Shown here piece by piece: positions 11,357 through 20,633 of a stretch of DNA of 64,000 bases. Numbering within the stretch: position 1 is the stretch's first letter; each line of letters opens with the position of its first letter. The notes beneath the pieces are model-generated. The model was not told where the DNA came from. It did not search any database and saw only the letters and a program-made list of their open reading frames with translations. A program made the position numbers and the translations under genes. Origin of the DNA: Entophlyctis helioformis. Lineage: Eukaryota > Chytridiomycota > Chytridiomycetes > Chytridiales > Chytriomycetaceae. The DNA lies in contig JAHLKH010000140.1 in the NCBI GenBank assembly GCA_025526915.1, forward strand, positions 1 to 64,000, given 5' to 3'.

Positions 11357-13416
11357 CTACCGCTCGTCCTGGAACCCTCTTTCTGGGCTTTGTGCGTCAC
11401 CAACCAACAAGGACAGACTATGGCTGGACGGCGTCGTTCTGTTGAAATGGGTTGTGAAACGGTTGTCAGCACACAGACGGTGCACCAGCATCACATGAAG
11501 AGCAATGAATACCTGGACAGGTGCAATGCCAAACCAAGGCGTGATGCCCTCCTTCTCCAGCAGATCAGACAGCAACGCTGACGGCTTGCCATTCGACTCG
11601 ATGCCATGCATAAACACATCACAAGCAGACTTGCTATCGTGCGGTCTTGCTCTGTACTGTCTCCAGTGCTCCAAAGTCTTGTTCAACTTTGCCTTGGCTC
11701 GAGCTGATGACGACTGGGCAATGCTGTCGTTTGTCATGTCAATGGTTTCGCTGACCGCTTTGTCCACCACCTTTGTGTAGAGATCGAGCAAATGCCGTGC
11801 GCGGTCCTCCAAGTCGATTGGAAGGCGTCTCGACAAGTACACGACCAAGTCCCATGCGGTCTGGAACTCAAACATGGGGTTTGCGTAATCGCACCCACTC
11901 ACACTGGCAAAGACAGCGAGGTCGAGCTCTCTCTTGAAGCCTGCTGCCTCCACGATCTTGGCCTGGCTGATCAGATCGTCGCTGTGGTTACCAAGACGAA
12001 GTGTGTACTTGCAGCCTGGTGTAAAGGGAACGGCTGCATTTGCAGATACGGCGATCGTATTCATTGCGCTTGCTGCTCTTGCAACGGGCACGCTGGCATC
12101 GAACTCGGCCTGTACGACACATGCTCGCACTCTAACAGGGAGCCGACTTGCCGAGACGAGATCAGTGAGCTGCGAATCGCCTGAAGCGGCCTGGGAGGCA
12201 TGCTCTTTGATGAGCGAGACTGCATCATCAAACGCGCGCTTGGCACGACCTTGAATGGGCTGGCCACCGTTGGTGACTTGGCGGGGAACACCCTGATCAT
12301 CCACCTGCTGAGGATCGCGGGACTCTGAGGACCGCCATGGATCAAAGTTCTTGACAGATTCTACAGCCTCGCGTACGAGATCCTTGAGAATACCGATCTG
12401 CTGTTGGATCTTGGAAGCAAGCTCGGAATCGGGTGCAATAAGATGCACCTTGCTCGCAAGACTCTCGAGAAAGTCGTGCTTGGCTTGGACCAAAAACTGG
12501 ACCAGTATGAGATAGACGAGACGCTTGTGCCGAGGTGCGAGGAAAAAGTGTTTACGGCGGACAGTGGTCATTTTCGCTTCCAGTTTTTCGGCCCGCTTCT
12601 TGACCGAGCGGCTTTGCTGGCCTTCCGGGTATTGTGTTCTTCAGATGGACAGGACAATGTTAGAAGTAAACACTGGCCCGTGCCATGCACAGACAGCACT
12701 TACACCAACGCCCTGAACTCATCCATGAGCCCTCTCATTGGCTCATAAGCAGAAATGGCCTTTCTTGACATGAACCTGACCTTGTCCTGCTTGGCATCCG
12801 ATGTGTCTCCATCAACAACCAGAACAACGTCTTGGAATCTGGCGAGCGAGCCGAGCAGCTCTATGGCAATCTCCCTGACTGGCTTGTACCAGAGATCCGG
12901 CCTGATGTTATAGCATTCCTTTTCAAACAACTTGTGGTGGATGGAGCCAAGGAAGTCGACGACAGCATGCCAGCTGTTGGCAGGGATGCCGTCAATGGCA
13001 CCACCATGCCACTTGATGGCTGTCGACTGCCGTCTTATCTCAAGCAGGGCTTTTGCTCCGTTTACCGACCAAGCGCCGTCGGTGGTTGTGTCAACAGATG
13101 TAGTGGCCGCCTTTGGAGTTGCGTTTGCGAAAGTGTCAGGCTTGCTGGCATTCAAGTCAACAGCAGCATGCTGACCTGGAGCAGCACTCACAGCGGTTTG
13201 GTGGTGGCCAGGAGCTGCTGCAGCTTGGTGGACAGCAGGCTCTCGCCGAACAGCTGTTTCTACCCAGCCACCAGCAGCCTTGGTAGCAGCAACAGCAGCA
13301 GTAGCAGCCGCATATCTTTGGTCACGAGTCTTTCCCATTATGCAGGTTTCGAGATCGACACGAACTAAATCATGTGGATGGTCGAGCCACATGGCGCGTT
13401 GCTGCTGTGCTCGCAT
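11357..13416 (-). CDS. Degenerate XPG/FEN1-like PIN-fold protein (island A)
   Basis: Two exons, 13416-12704 and 12638-11357, join in phase 2 and give 664 residues. The order of motifs follows the XPG/FEN1 5'-nuclease fold: an N-terminal strand (HAVVDFLGSIHHKLF), the strand VVLVVDG followed by AKQDKVRFMSRK, a helical arch-like spacer, AEFDASVPVA in the place of the YEAD-type motif, and SVSGCDYANP in the place of the GxDY motif. The TEDSDLL position reads VSANAAVPF, so the central catalytic Asp pair appears to be missing. I therefore expect a structural or pseudo-nuclease role, or loss of function. Start chosen at ATG 13416 because the first residues MRAQQQRAM, with the DNA around them, recur at 47027. 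It is divergent from the HNH protein across an array of CCAAT boxes. Confidence 0.7.
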
Positions 13417-13502
13417 CGCACAAGGGTTCTCTAGATTGACCAATCAGCGCGCGACTCTCAAGACAGCCAATCAGCGCATGATTCTCAGGCCATCCAATCA
13501 GC
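13390..13502. promoter_or_regulatory. Leader module plus three phased CCAAT boxes (island A)
   Basis: A 30-base core (13390-13419) and a 26-base core (13421-13446) match 47001-47030 and 47048-47073 almost exactly. CCAAT sits at 13440, 13467 and 13494, exactly 27 bp apart, within a degenerate 27-bp tandem unit containing ccaatcagcg. The array lies between the divergent starts of the XPG-like gene (13416) and the HNH gene (13571). It is a plausible bidirectional promoter bound by a CCAAT-binding (HAP/NF-Y) complex; the binding is inference. Confidence 0.65.
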
Positions 13503-13570
13503 GACCGTCTGCCAAAGAGTCTTGGCCAGCCACTTTGTCTCGCTCGCCACAACAATGAGCGACTCGCAGC

Positions 13571-14677
13571 ATGCTGGACCGTCTGGCACACAGGTGGGAA
13601 CTGCTTGCACTGCTTCTCGCCACCACCTGCATTGCTCTGCTGTCCATGCGCCTGCATGCTCACTCGCATCCACCTTTGACAGCCATGCAAGTGGACGCCA
13701 CACCACAAGACCTTGCCAGCATCAAAGCTCGGCTTGTGGCACTCTATGGCATCACCGACCCAGACGCCATCCCATCGCCTCTGCCGTTCAGTGAGTGGGC
13801 GACCAAGCCTGAGAGCAAGGTCAACAAGCTCGGCTTCTTGTGCGGCATTCTGCTGTATGGTGAAGACGCCCACAAGAGCGAGCTTCGCGGTCTGCTGCAG
13901 CATGACGAGACCTTCCACCAGAACGAGCAGGCGTTCATCAGCCGCATGTTCGACTACTACATTCGGCCGTTCCATCTGGCCTACAACTACGGCAGCGAGT
14001 GCAGGACGCCGTTAGCAGTCTCGCAAAGCGGATCGGCTGAAAGCTTGGATGGGAACAGCGCGGAGCCGACGCACTACAAGCTCAAGAAGTTGCTGCAGGC
14101 TCGCGATGGCGGGTGTCTGTTCTGCTGGCGGCATTCACCCTGTGCAGCCAGCCACATCATCACGCAGCAGAGTGCGCACGGCATTGATGCAGCATTAACA
14201 CGAGCAGGGCTGCGCTGGATGCACCAAGTGCAGAACGGCCTGCTGCTTTGCCTCAACTGTCGTGGTGACTTTGGCAGGTTTAGAGTGTATGTTGATGAGG
14301 TGGGCGGCGACCTGGTCGTCGCATTTGCAGTCACGTCTCATGAGCAGCAGCGCAGATTGCGGACGGACCCAATGCGTCCACTCTTGGCCTTCCGCAGATC
14401 CGTGCAAGATGATTGGGAGGTTGCAGATCACAGGACTCAACCTGAACACGATCAAGTGCCACACATCCGGTTCCTGACGGACGATCCAGCATCTCGGCCC
14501 AACAGAACAGCTCTGGAGTTCCACAAGGCGGCGTGCCTCATCTGGAAAATGGCTGGCGCAGGCTATCCAGACGAGGAGTACTGCGACTTTGATGACCATC
14601 ATAGCGACCATGGCATGCAGATTGGCATGAACGACTTGCAAAAGGAGCGTCTTCAGCGATACTTTGACTCTGTGTGA
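13571..14677 (+). CDS. HNH-type endonuclease-like protein (island A)
   Basis: Single-exon ORF of 368 residues. The central part resembles the HNH_2 layout common in fungal proteins: ARDGGCLFCWRHSPCAASHI, where the AxHI strand carries the first His, then QNGLLLCLNCRGDFGRFRVY, with the Asn of HNH. The position where the family normally has the final His (in an LHxLFD-like stretch) reads CRGDF, so activity is doubtful. The cysteines CLFC and CLNC could form a zinc site. The N-terminus from ATG 13571 includes a hydrophobic run (LLALLLATTCIALL) that is odd for a nuclease. ATG 13685 (MQVDATPQDL) is an alternative start. It shares a divergent CCAAT-rich promoter with the XPG-like gene. The family call is by eye; the boundaries of the domain are approximate. 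Confidence 0.6.
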   Translation: MLDRLAHRWELLALLLATTCIALLSMRLHAHSHPPLTAMQVDATPQDLASIKARLVALYGITDPDAIPSPLPFSEWATKPESKVNKLGFLCGILLYGEDAHKSELRGLLQHDETFHQNEQAFISRMFDYYIRPFHLAYNYGSECRTPLAVSQSGSAESLDGNSAEPTHYKLKKLLQARDGGCLFCWRHSPCAASHIITQQSAHGIDAALTRAGLRWMHQVQNGLLLCLNCRGDFGRFRVYVDEVGGDLVVAFAVTSHEQQRRLRTDPMRPLLAFRRSVQDDWEVADHRTQPEHDQVPHIRFLTDDPASRPNRTALEFHKAACLIWKMAGAGYPDEEYCDFDDHHSDHGMQIGMNDLQKERLQRYFDSV

Positions 14678-15028
14678 TCATGGCAGAGGGCATGCAATGA
14701 AGAAGCATGTCTTTTCCTTTCTGGCAGTGGATGCTGTTGATCTCAGTCGCCTGCGGGCTATGGAGAAGCTCGTCCTGTCAATCAGTCCATTGACATGTCT
14801 CACGATCGTCTATGCTTCTCTTCATTGCACTCGCTGGCATGCCGACGAGTCAGCTGGGATGATGGAATGCACGACATCGTACATTGGATGCACGACATGC
14901 TGATCATCCATGTTAGGAAAGAATCCTTTGGGCCTGCTGGTGTGCCAATCAGCCCACAACTCGCAAGATCGACCAACCAGACCCACCAATGCAAGTCAAT
15001 GAATAGCAGAAGTAAAAGTCATATTCAT
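14678..15028. other. Convergent intergenic gap in island A
   Basis: Lies between the HNH gene and the minus-strand orphan. Sequence is less GC-rich than the housekeeping regions and rich in tgcatg-like words. I see no gene or RNA here; it probably holds two 3' UTRs. Confidence 0.5.
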
Positions 15029-16053
15029 TCAGGATGAGATCCAGGACTGAAGAGCGCTTCGCAGATCGGAGGCGCTAGTGTTGTGCCAGTTGACTTGGGG
15101 GATGTCGAAGTCGGTTCGGTACCAGTGGGCGAGTTGAAGGCAATGAAACCTGGTCATGCCGAAAATCTGGGTCTTCGTCCTTGGAAAGAGCCCCTGCGGT
15201 GGCATCATGCCAACTGCCGCCTGGGGCTCATTGGCTGGCACCCAGCCTTGCATTGTGAGGATCGGAAAGTCGTCGTCGCCCCACTCCTCCTTGGCAAGTG
15301 GCAGGAGTGGCATGTCGTTATCCATACTCCAATTGAAGCGCCGCCGCCTTGCATTCCACGCCCTCGTATTCCATGTGTGAGTGAAGAGGTTCTGCTGTTG
15401 TTGCTGAAACTGCAGCTGCTGAAACTGCTGCAGCATCTGCTCCTGGAACTGCTCCTGGAACTGCTGCTGCTCCTCCTGGAACTGCTGAAGTTGAAGCTGA
15501 ACGTTGCGGATCGCCTCAGCAACCTGGCCGACGTCGGCAATGACACCATTGGCAACCGCTTGAAGAGCAGACGCAAGGTAGTGTCAGCCCAAGACAGTCG
15601 ACAATACCCATGAGGTGCATGGCACAATGATGCATACCATACTGCGTCTCGATGCGCTTCGAACGCATCAACGACTGAGTCATCTCGTTGTTCGTCACAA
15701 GTCCTGATTCTGAGCAAAAAAATCAAAAATATTTAGGGTCAAAATGCACTCTGCTATATAACCAAAAGTGATCTCCAAAAATACCCACCATGGGCAGCCC
15801 GTATGTACGAGAGCCACCTGTCCTCTCGAGCGATCATGGCTGTATCCACAACATCGTTGTTGTGGATGGCAACCAGCCCTCGCTGGTCACGAAGGGCTGG
15901 TTGCCAAGCATGTATGGTCAGCATCATGAGTATGCTGACCTGGGCTATGAACAACCAGTGCATCCCACCTTGAACTCTGGCATCGCCAAAGTCCACCAGT
16001 GGGATCACCACCACTGGTTGCTGGGGTTGCTGCTGCTCGTTGTCTCCTTGCAT
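15029..16053 (-). CDS. Orphan three-exon gene with Gln-rich coiled coil (island A)
   Basis: Not recognised. Exons 16053-15789, 15709-15638 and 15558-15029 join with phases 1 and 1 into 288 residues. The middle intron is AT-rich with a strong acceptor (a T run then GCTCAG). The N-terminus is QQQPQQ-rich, followed by VVVIPLVDFGDARV. The third exon opens with a heptad-like Gln-rich coiled coil (VAEAIRNVQLQLQQFQ and repeated QFQEQ), then a more globular tail containing PLLPLAKEEW, MPPQGLFPRTKTQIFGMTRF and LAHWYRTDFDIPQVNW. The C-terminal layout suggests a small interaction domain, but I cannot name a family. ATG 16053 is the first Met giving a plausible protein; an upstream extension is possible. 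Its base composition is like the rest of island A. Confidence 0.6.
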
Positions 16054-16822
16054 GCTGGGATGGGTCGTCTTTTGGCAGAGGCATATGCTTGCCTTTATAC
16101 ACTTTCTTGGCAGGCATGCAGGCATGTAGGCAGGCAGTCGTTGTGCGAACGGCTGCCCTCGTGTTCTGAGCACACATCAGGGCAGGCGGCAGGTGTGCTG
16201 CATCCTGCCCATGTGCATCATCTATTGAATGCCAATGTGCATCATCCATAATCGTGTAATTGAATGCCAGACTGCCGAATGCAGCATGCCAGGCACAGCA
16301 ATAGTGCAGCGCCACCCAATGCATGCTTCATTCACAACTCGATTCGTGTGTTGCAAGGCGGCACAAGTGCATCTGTCCGTCGTCCATCTCGCCTCAACGA
16401 TTGAGCATTCGTGTCTCATGGGCAGAATATATTGCAAGAAGAATGTGTGGGTGGAAGAAAAGAAGAGCTGGGGTCGGCAATCGCGCAGGACATTGACTGT
16501 TGGATGGGCGAAAAGGGGGGCCGCAGACAAGTGTGATGAAGACGATATCGGACCGCAGGCCGTGACGGTAATCAGAAGAATTGGTGTGTGTGGTTGGTTG
16601 GGTTTCGGTTCCCTGGGACCATCGACGCCGATCCGTGAGACATGCGAGAAAGCGGGCGGGAAATAATGCAGATGCGGCAACAATGAAAAGGCGAAAGATG
16701 CTGGCGAAAACGTCAAGAGCGACGGCGGCGGTAGGGGGACTGGTACACGCAGAGAAGCGGAGATGGCGGACGGACGGACGGACAGGTGGATGGATGGATG
16801 GACAGAAAAGCGTGCGGCGGCA
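16054..16822. other. Intergenic gap on the right of island A
   Basis: About 770 bp between the orphan gene and the 3' end of the PWWP/Tudor-like gene. It contains a ggacggac/ggatggat run near 16770-16800. Open frames exist but show no domain and no splice support. Confidence 0.5.
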
Positions 16823-18805
16823 TCAGGACTGCGGCGACTGCGGCGATGTTTCTGATGGCGACGGCGACTGCAGCGCGTTGGTGGACTGCGCATGACGGTC
16901 GAGCCAGCGACGTTTCTTGCACATGGTGTATGCAGCCGGAGACGGGCACAGTGTCCGCCCAGACGCCGAGCGGATCGACACGGACACGGTGGCCGACATG
17001 GCCCAGCGCGTGTTGCTGTTGCTGCCGCTGGCAGTGTCGCCCTGCTGCCTGCTTGCAAGAGTCTCTTCTGCCCTTGCAGACAAAAGACGCGGCAGAGATG
17101 CGGTTGTTGCATTGGCTGCCGCAGATGCGCTCGACATGAACGTGACCGAGCTCGAGTCCGACTCGCACTCTGTGACGGATCTGTCAGGCGAGGGCAGCGA
17201 TGTGCGCATGATCAAGTCAGACACGGAGGTGACGGCATGCCGTTGCTGTGCGTGTGTGTGCGCATCAATGTGAGGCTGCTGGGCAGCAACGACGGGCACG
17301 GGCGGCGGACTGAGGGTGGCAGCCGAGCGAGCAGAGGACGAGGATGTGGATATGGACGAGGAGGAGGATGTGGAGGGCGAGGCGTAAGGGTGATGAGACT
17401 GCGAGTGGTTGCTGTTGTAGTGTGCCGACATTGCGACGTCGGTCGGCGACGGCATATGCTGCTGGATCGAGGAAGCGGCCGGGGCGGGTGCCGACGCTGA
17501 CGCTGATGCAGATGCAGGTGCAGATGACGAGGATAGTCTGCGAGAGGATGCCGCCAAGTGGCCAGACTCGAGTTTGATCTGCGGGGTGGGAGGCAAGGCA
17601 GGGCAGAGTCAGCACACAGCCAGGCATACAGCCCGGCAGCGGCCAGGCGAGCGGCCAAGGCGAGAGAGACCACGCACCTTTTTCGTTGGCGGCGAGGTGG
17701 ATGCGGTGGGCGAGCCGGTCTTGTGAGCTGATTTGCGGGCCTTTGCCGAGTTGGTTGTGGATGCGGTGGTGGTGGATGTGGTGGATGCGGTGGATGCAGA
17801 CGACGGGGCCGAGGGGGCCGAGGGGGCCAGCGGCAGCAGCTCGGGGTCGGCGAGGCAGAGCGAGAGCGAGCGGGTGCGCTTCTCGCGGGGGGCGGTGTTG
17901 AGCCACGAGAAGTAGGGCGGGAACGAGCCGGTCTCCCAGTACAGCGTGGCCAGCACGACGGCCTTGTCCTTGCGGAAGGCGTCGGCGCTGGGGCCGGCCA
18001 CGTACGAGGTGTAGGGCGCCTGGAAGGGGCACAGCGGCAGCGTGTCAGACTCGGCCACGACGGAGCTGCAGCGGCGGCGGTGGTGGTGTGTGTGTTAGCA
18101 GGTGTCTCACACGGGTGTCTCGCCGCAGCAGCAGGCAGCAAGAGGCAGCAAGAGGCAGCAGGGCGGCGAGGGGGCCACGGCACTCACAACGAGCCGTCCT
18201 CAAAGTAGCACACGAGACACTGGCCGGGGCCGGGCTGGTCCACGTCCGACTCGACCGAGCGGCGGAACAGCTCGAGCTCGTGGGGCGGCACGACCTGCGG
18301 GTGCCGTCGTCGTGGGTGTGGTCATTGCGCCGTTGTGGTCGTCGTCGTCGTCGTCGTCGTCAGCATAACAGCAGCAAAACAGGCGGCGAGACGGCAAGAG
18401 CAAGAGACGCACCATGGCCGGCCACCAGTACGGGGCGTGGGCGTCGTCGGGGTCGACAAACACCAGCGACCGGGCGGGCGGCACGCGGTTGGGGTTGGCG
18501 GGCGGCACCGTGAACTGCGCCAGCGCCTCGAGCTCGCCCTTGGTCCAGCTCTTGCTGCCGTTGGTGTTGCTGTTGGCGCTGCCGTTGGTGTTACCGTTGC
18601 TGTTGTTGCGGCCGTTCTGGCTGCCGGCGTTTGTCTTGGCGTGGGCTGCCGTCTTGCTGGCCGCCGCCTTGTGCTTGCCGCTGCTCGCAGACACCTGCCG
18701 GGCAGGTGCGGCTGTGGCCATGGGCGTATGCGTATGCGCGGGCGTGGGCGTCGAGGCAGCGGCAGCAGCAGCAGCAGCGGCCGTTGCAGCAGGAGTCAAT
18801 GTCAT
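16823..18805 (-). CDS. Putative PWWP/Tudor-like chromatin reader
   Basis: Four exons, 18805-18413, 18294-18188, 18065-17678 and 17578-16823, join in phase (547 residues). After an Ala/Thr/Asn-rich N-terminus the conserved-looking core reads SLVFVDPDDAHAPYWWPAM, VVPPHELELFRR, GQCLVCYFEDGSFSVV and then LPLCPFQAPYTSYV. The YWWPAM followed by a FEDGS-type turn is reminiscent of PWWP/Tudor barrel proteins, which read histone or DNA marks. This is a pattern match, not a confirmed domain. The C-terminal 250 residues are Ser-rich and disordered. ATG 18805 is used; the frame stays open upstream to an ATG at 19078 that would overlap the start of the divergent kinase gene, so the true N-terminus is uncertain. 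Confidence 0.55.
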
Positions 18806-19076
18806 GGTGGGCCGGGTGTCGGCGACCGACGCAGCAGTCGTTGTGGCAGTTGCAGTCGCAGCAGTTGCAGCAGCAGCAGCACTAGCGTTGGCCTCGGCTA
18901 GTGCTGGCGCAGGCGTGGGCGTGGGCGTGGCAAGCGACGTTGTGGCCGTTGTGGGGCGTTGCGGGCGTTGCGAGCGTTGCAGTCGTTGTGGGCGCTGTAG
19001 GCGCTGTGGGCGGGAACAGGCGAGGGACGGGGCCGTTTGTCGTTTTGAGCAAAACAGATTTCGGTCGCCGCCGCCC

Positions 19077-20082
19077 ATGCAGTCGCTAGTGCGCGGCATT
19101 GAAAGTCGCCTGCGCAGCCTGCGCGACATGCGCGACGTGCGCGACCTCGGCGACGTCAGAGACCGCCCACCCCCGCGGCTGCTCGTGTCACTTGTCGGCG
19201 TGCCCGGGGCCGGCAAGACCACGCTGGCACGCAGGCTGCTGGCCGCCCTCTGTGCGCGCGCGCCAGACAGCGCCGTCGTTGTGCCCATGGACGGCTTCCA
19301 TCTGCCACGCTCGGCGTACGCTGCCTTGCATGCCCATCCATACCCCCATGCCCATACCCCCTTGCCCCCTTGCCCTTGCTTGCCCATATCCATACCCATG
19401 CCAATGCTCCGTCGCTGCTTACACGGCCCGACCCCGCAGCCTCGACGCAATGCCAGATCCGGCCGCGGCCCACCGCCGACGCGGCGCTCCCTTCACCTTT
19501 GACCCCGCGGCTCTGCTCGGCGTGGTCCGCGCCATCCGCTCGCAGCAGCCGGGCGGCCCGTCGGTCTGGGCACCCTCGTTCGACCACAGCGTCGGCGACC
19601 CGATCCCCCACGACATCCAAGTCAAACCCAGGTCAGCCCAGGTGGCTCTTGACCCTCTCTCTCTCACGCACCTCCTTCCCTTGATCGCTGACTGGTCTCA
19701 TGCCAATGGTGCCGACAATGACGGTGGTCGCAGCCATGAGGTTCTCATCTTCGAGGGTCTGTACCTGCATCTGCGCGATGACCCGTGGTGCCTCATCCGG
19801 CCCCTCATGGACCTGACAGTCAGCCTCGACATCCCGCTGGACGTGGCAACGGATCGGCTGGCCGCTCGCCACCTGGCCACGGGGCTTGGTAAGCCTCGCA
19901 TGCGGCGATCCCAACGTGCACACACGCTGACATGCACACGGACATGCACATGGACAGTCGAGTCGCTGGAAGAGGGCAGGCGGCGCGCAATCGACAACGA
20001 TAGAGTGAACGCAGTGTATATTATGGAGACTTCGGTGCCGGCTGAGCTGGTCATTGACTACCGCGATCTGCTGGGCGAATGA
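19077..20082 (+). CDS. P-loop kinase of the Yfh7/uridine kinase-like family
   Basis: Small ATP-dependent kinase of the PRK/URK superfamily, closest in layout to yeast Yfh7 and bacterial YggC-type proteins. Exons 19077-19315, 19440-19631, 19734-19888 and 19958-20082 join in phase (236 residues). The Walker A is SLVGVPGAGKTTLARRL; the substrate strand is VVPMDGFHLPRSALDAMPDP; next come RRRGAPFTFDP, APSFDHSVGDP and the strand VLIFEGLYLHL, then RHLATGL and a late NDRVNAVYI motif. These are the characteristic blocks of the family. The phosphate acceptor is not known for Yfh7, so I do not name a substrate. Probably cytosolic or mitochondrial; there is no clear transit peptide, though the N-terminus is Arg-rich. 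Confidence 0.85.
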
Positions 20083-20137
20083 CTAAACCGAGCTGTTCAT
20101 TGGGAGTGCAGACGGATGTGTGGTGCGGTGTGCGAGG

Positions 20138-20601
20138 CTATTTCGTGGGCTGTGCCTTTGTTTGCGTCTGGCGTCTGCGTCTCTGTCTGTGGTGGGTCAA
20201 ACGACGCGACCTGGTTGTTGAGACGCGCAGTGGGAGTGGGCAAGATGCCAGACACGAGAGAGAGAGTGAGTGCGTGTGAGTGAGTGCGTGCGAGAGAGAG
20301 TGATATAGAAGACGTACACGGGCTTCAAAGGTCGCCATGCTGCGCTCGATACGCTCCAGCCTCGTGTCAAGAGACGCCATCTTGTCGCGAGCGTGTCCCT
20401 CTGTGTTGGCAGGCACGGCCGGTCAGCATGGCACGGCACGAGAGCATAGACGGCAGACGGCAGACACACGGACGCACCAAAGCGCTGCAGGAACTCGGTC
20501 AGGTCGACAATGCCCCGCGATATCGTGTGTATAAAGTCGCGGGCCTCCCAGTCCGCCTTGAGGACACCGCTCATCTCGCTGCCATGCGCCGCTGATGCCA
20601 T
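20138..20601 (-). CDS. BRK1: BRK1/HSPC300-like WAVE complex subunit
   Basis: Small subunit of the SCAR/WAVE complex, which activates Arp2/3 for branched actin. Exon 1 (20601-20478) encodes VLKADWEARDFIHTIS, then DLTEFLQRF. After an intron, exon 2 from 20400 encodes RDKMASLDTRLERIERSMAT followed by FEAR. This matches BRK1, where an N-terminal helix with DWANREYI-like sequence is followed by the [21 protein letters not shown]-type coiled coil and a total length near 75. The ending is uncertain: the frame stays open to the stop at 20138 (128 residues), but a GTACGT donor at 20317 just after FEAR suggests a third exon and a shorter tail. Only 32 bp separate its start codon from that of the divergent UBX gene. 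Confidence 0.85.
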
Positions 20602-20633
20602 GTTGCGACCTTGGCCGTCAACTCGCAAACAGA

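Noticed and set aside
15790..16251. Plus-strand ORF with a tatata box about 30 bp upstream and a perfect ccaccATGg context
   Set aside because: The apparent TATA region is the AT-rich intron of the minus-strand orphan gene, whose three exons join in phase. The plus-strand product looks like an antisense shadow with a chance hydrophobic run.
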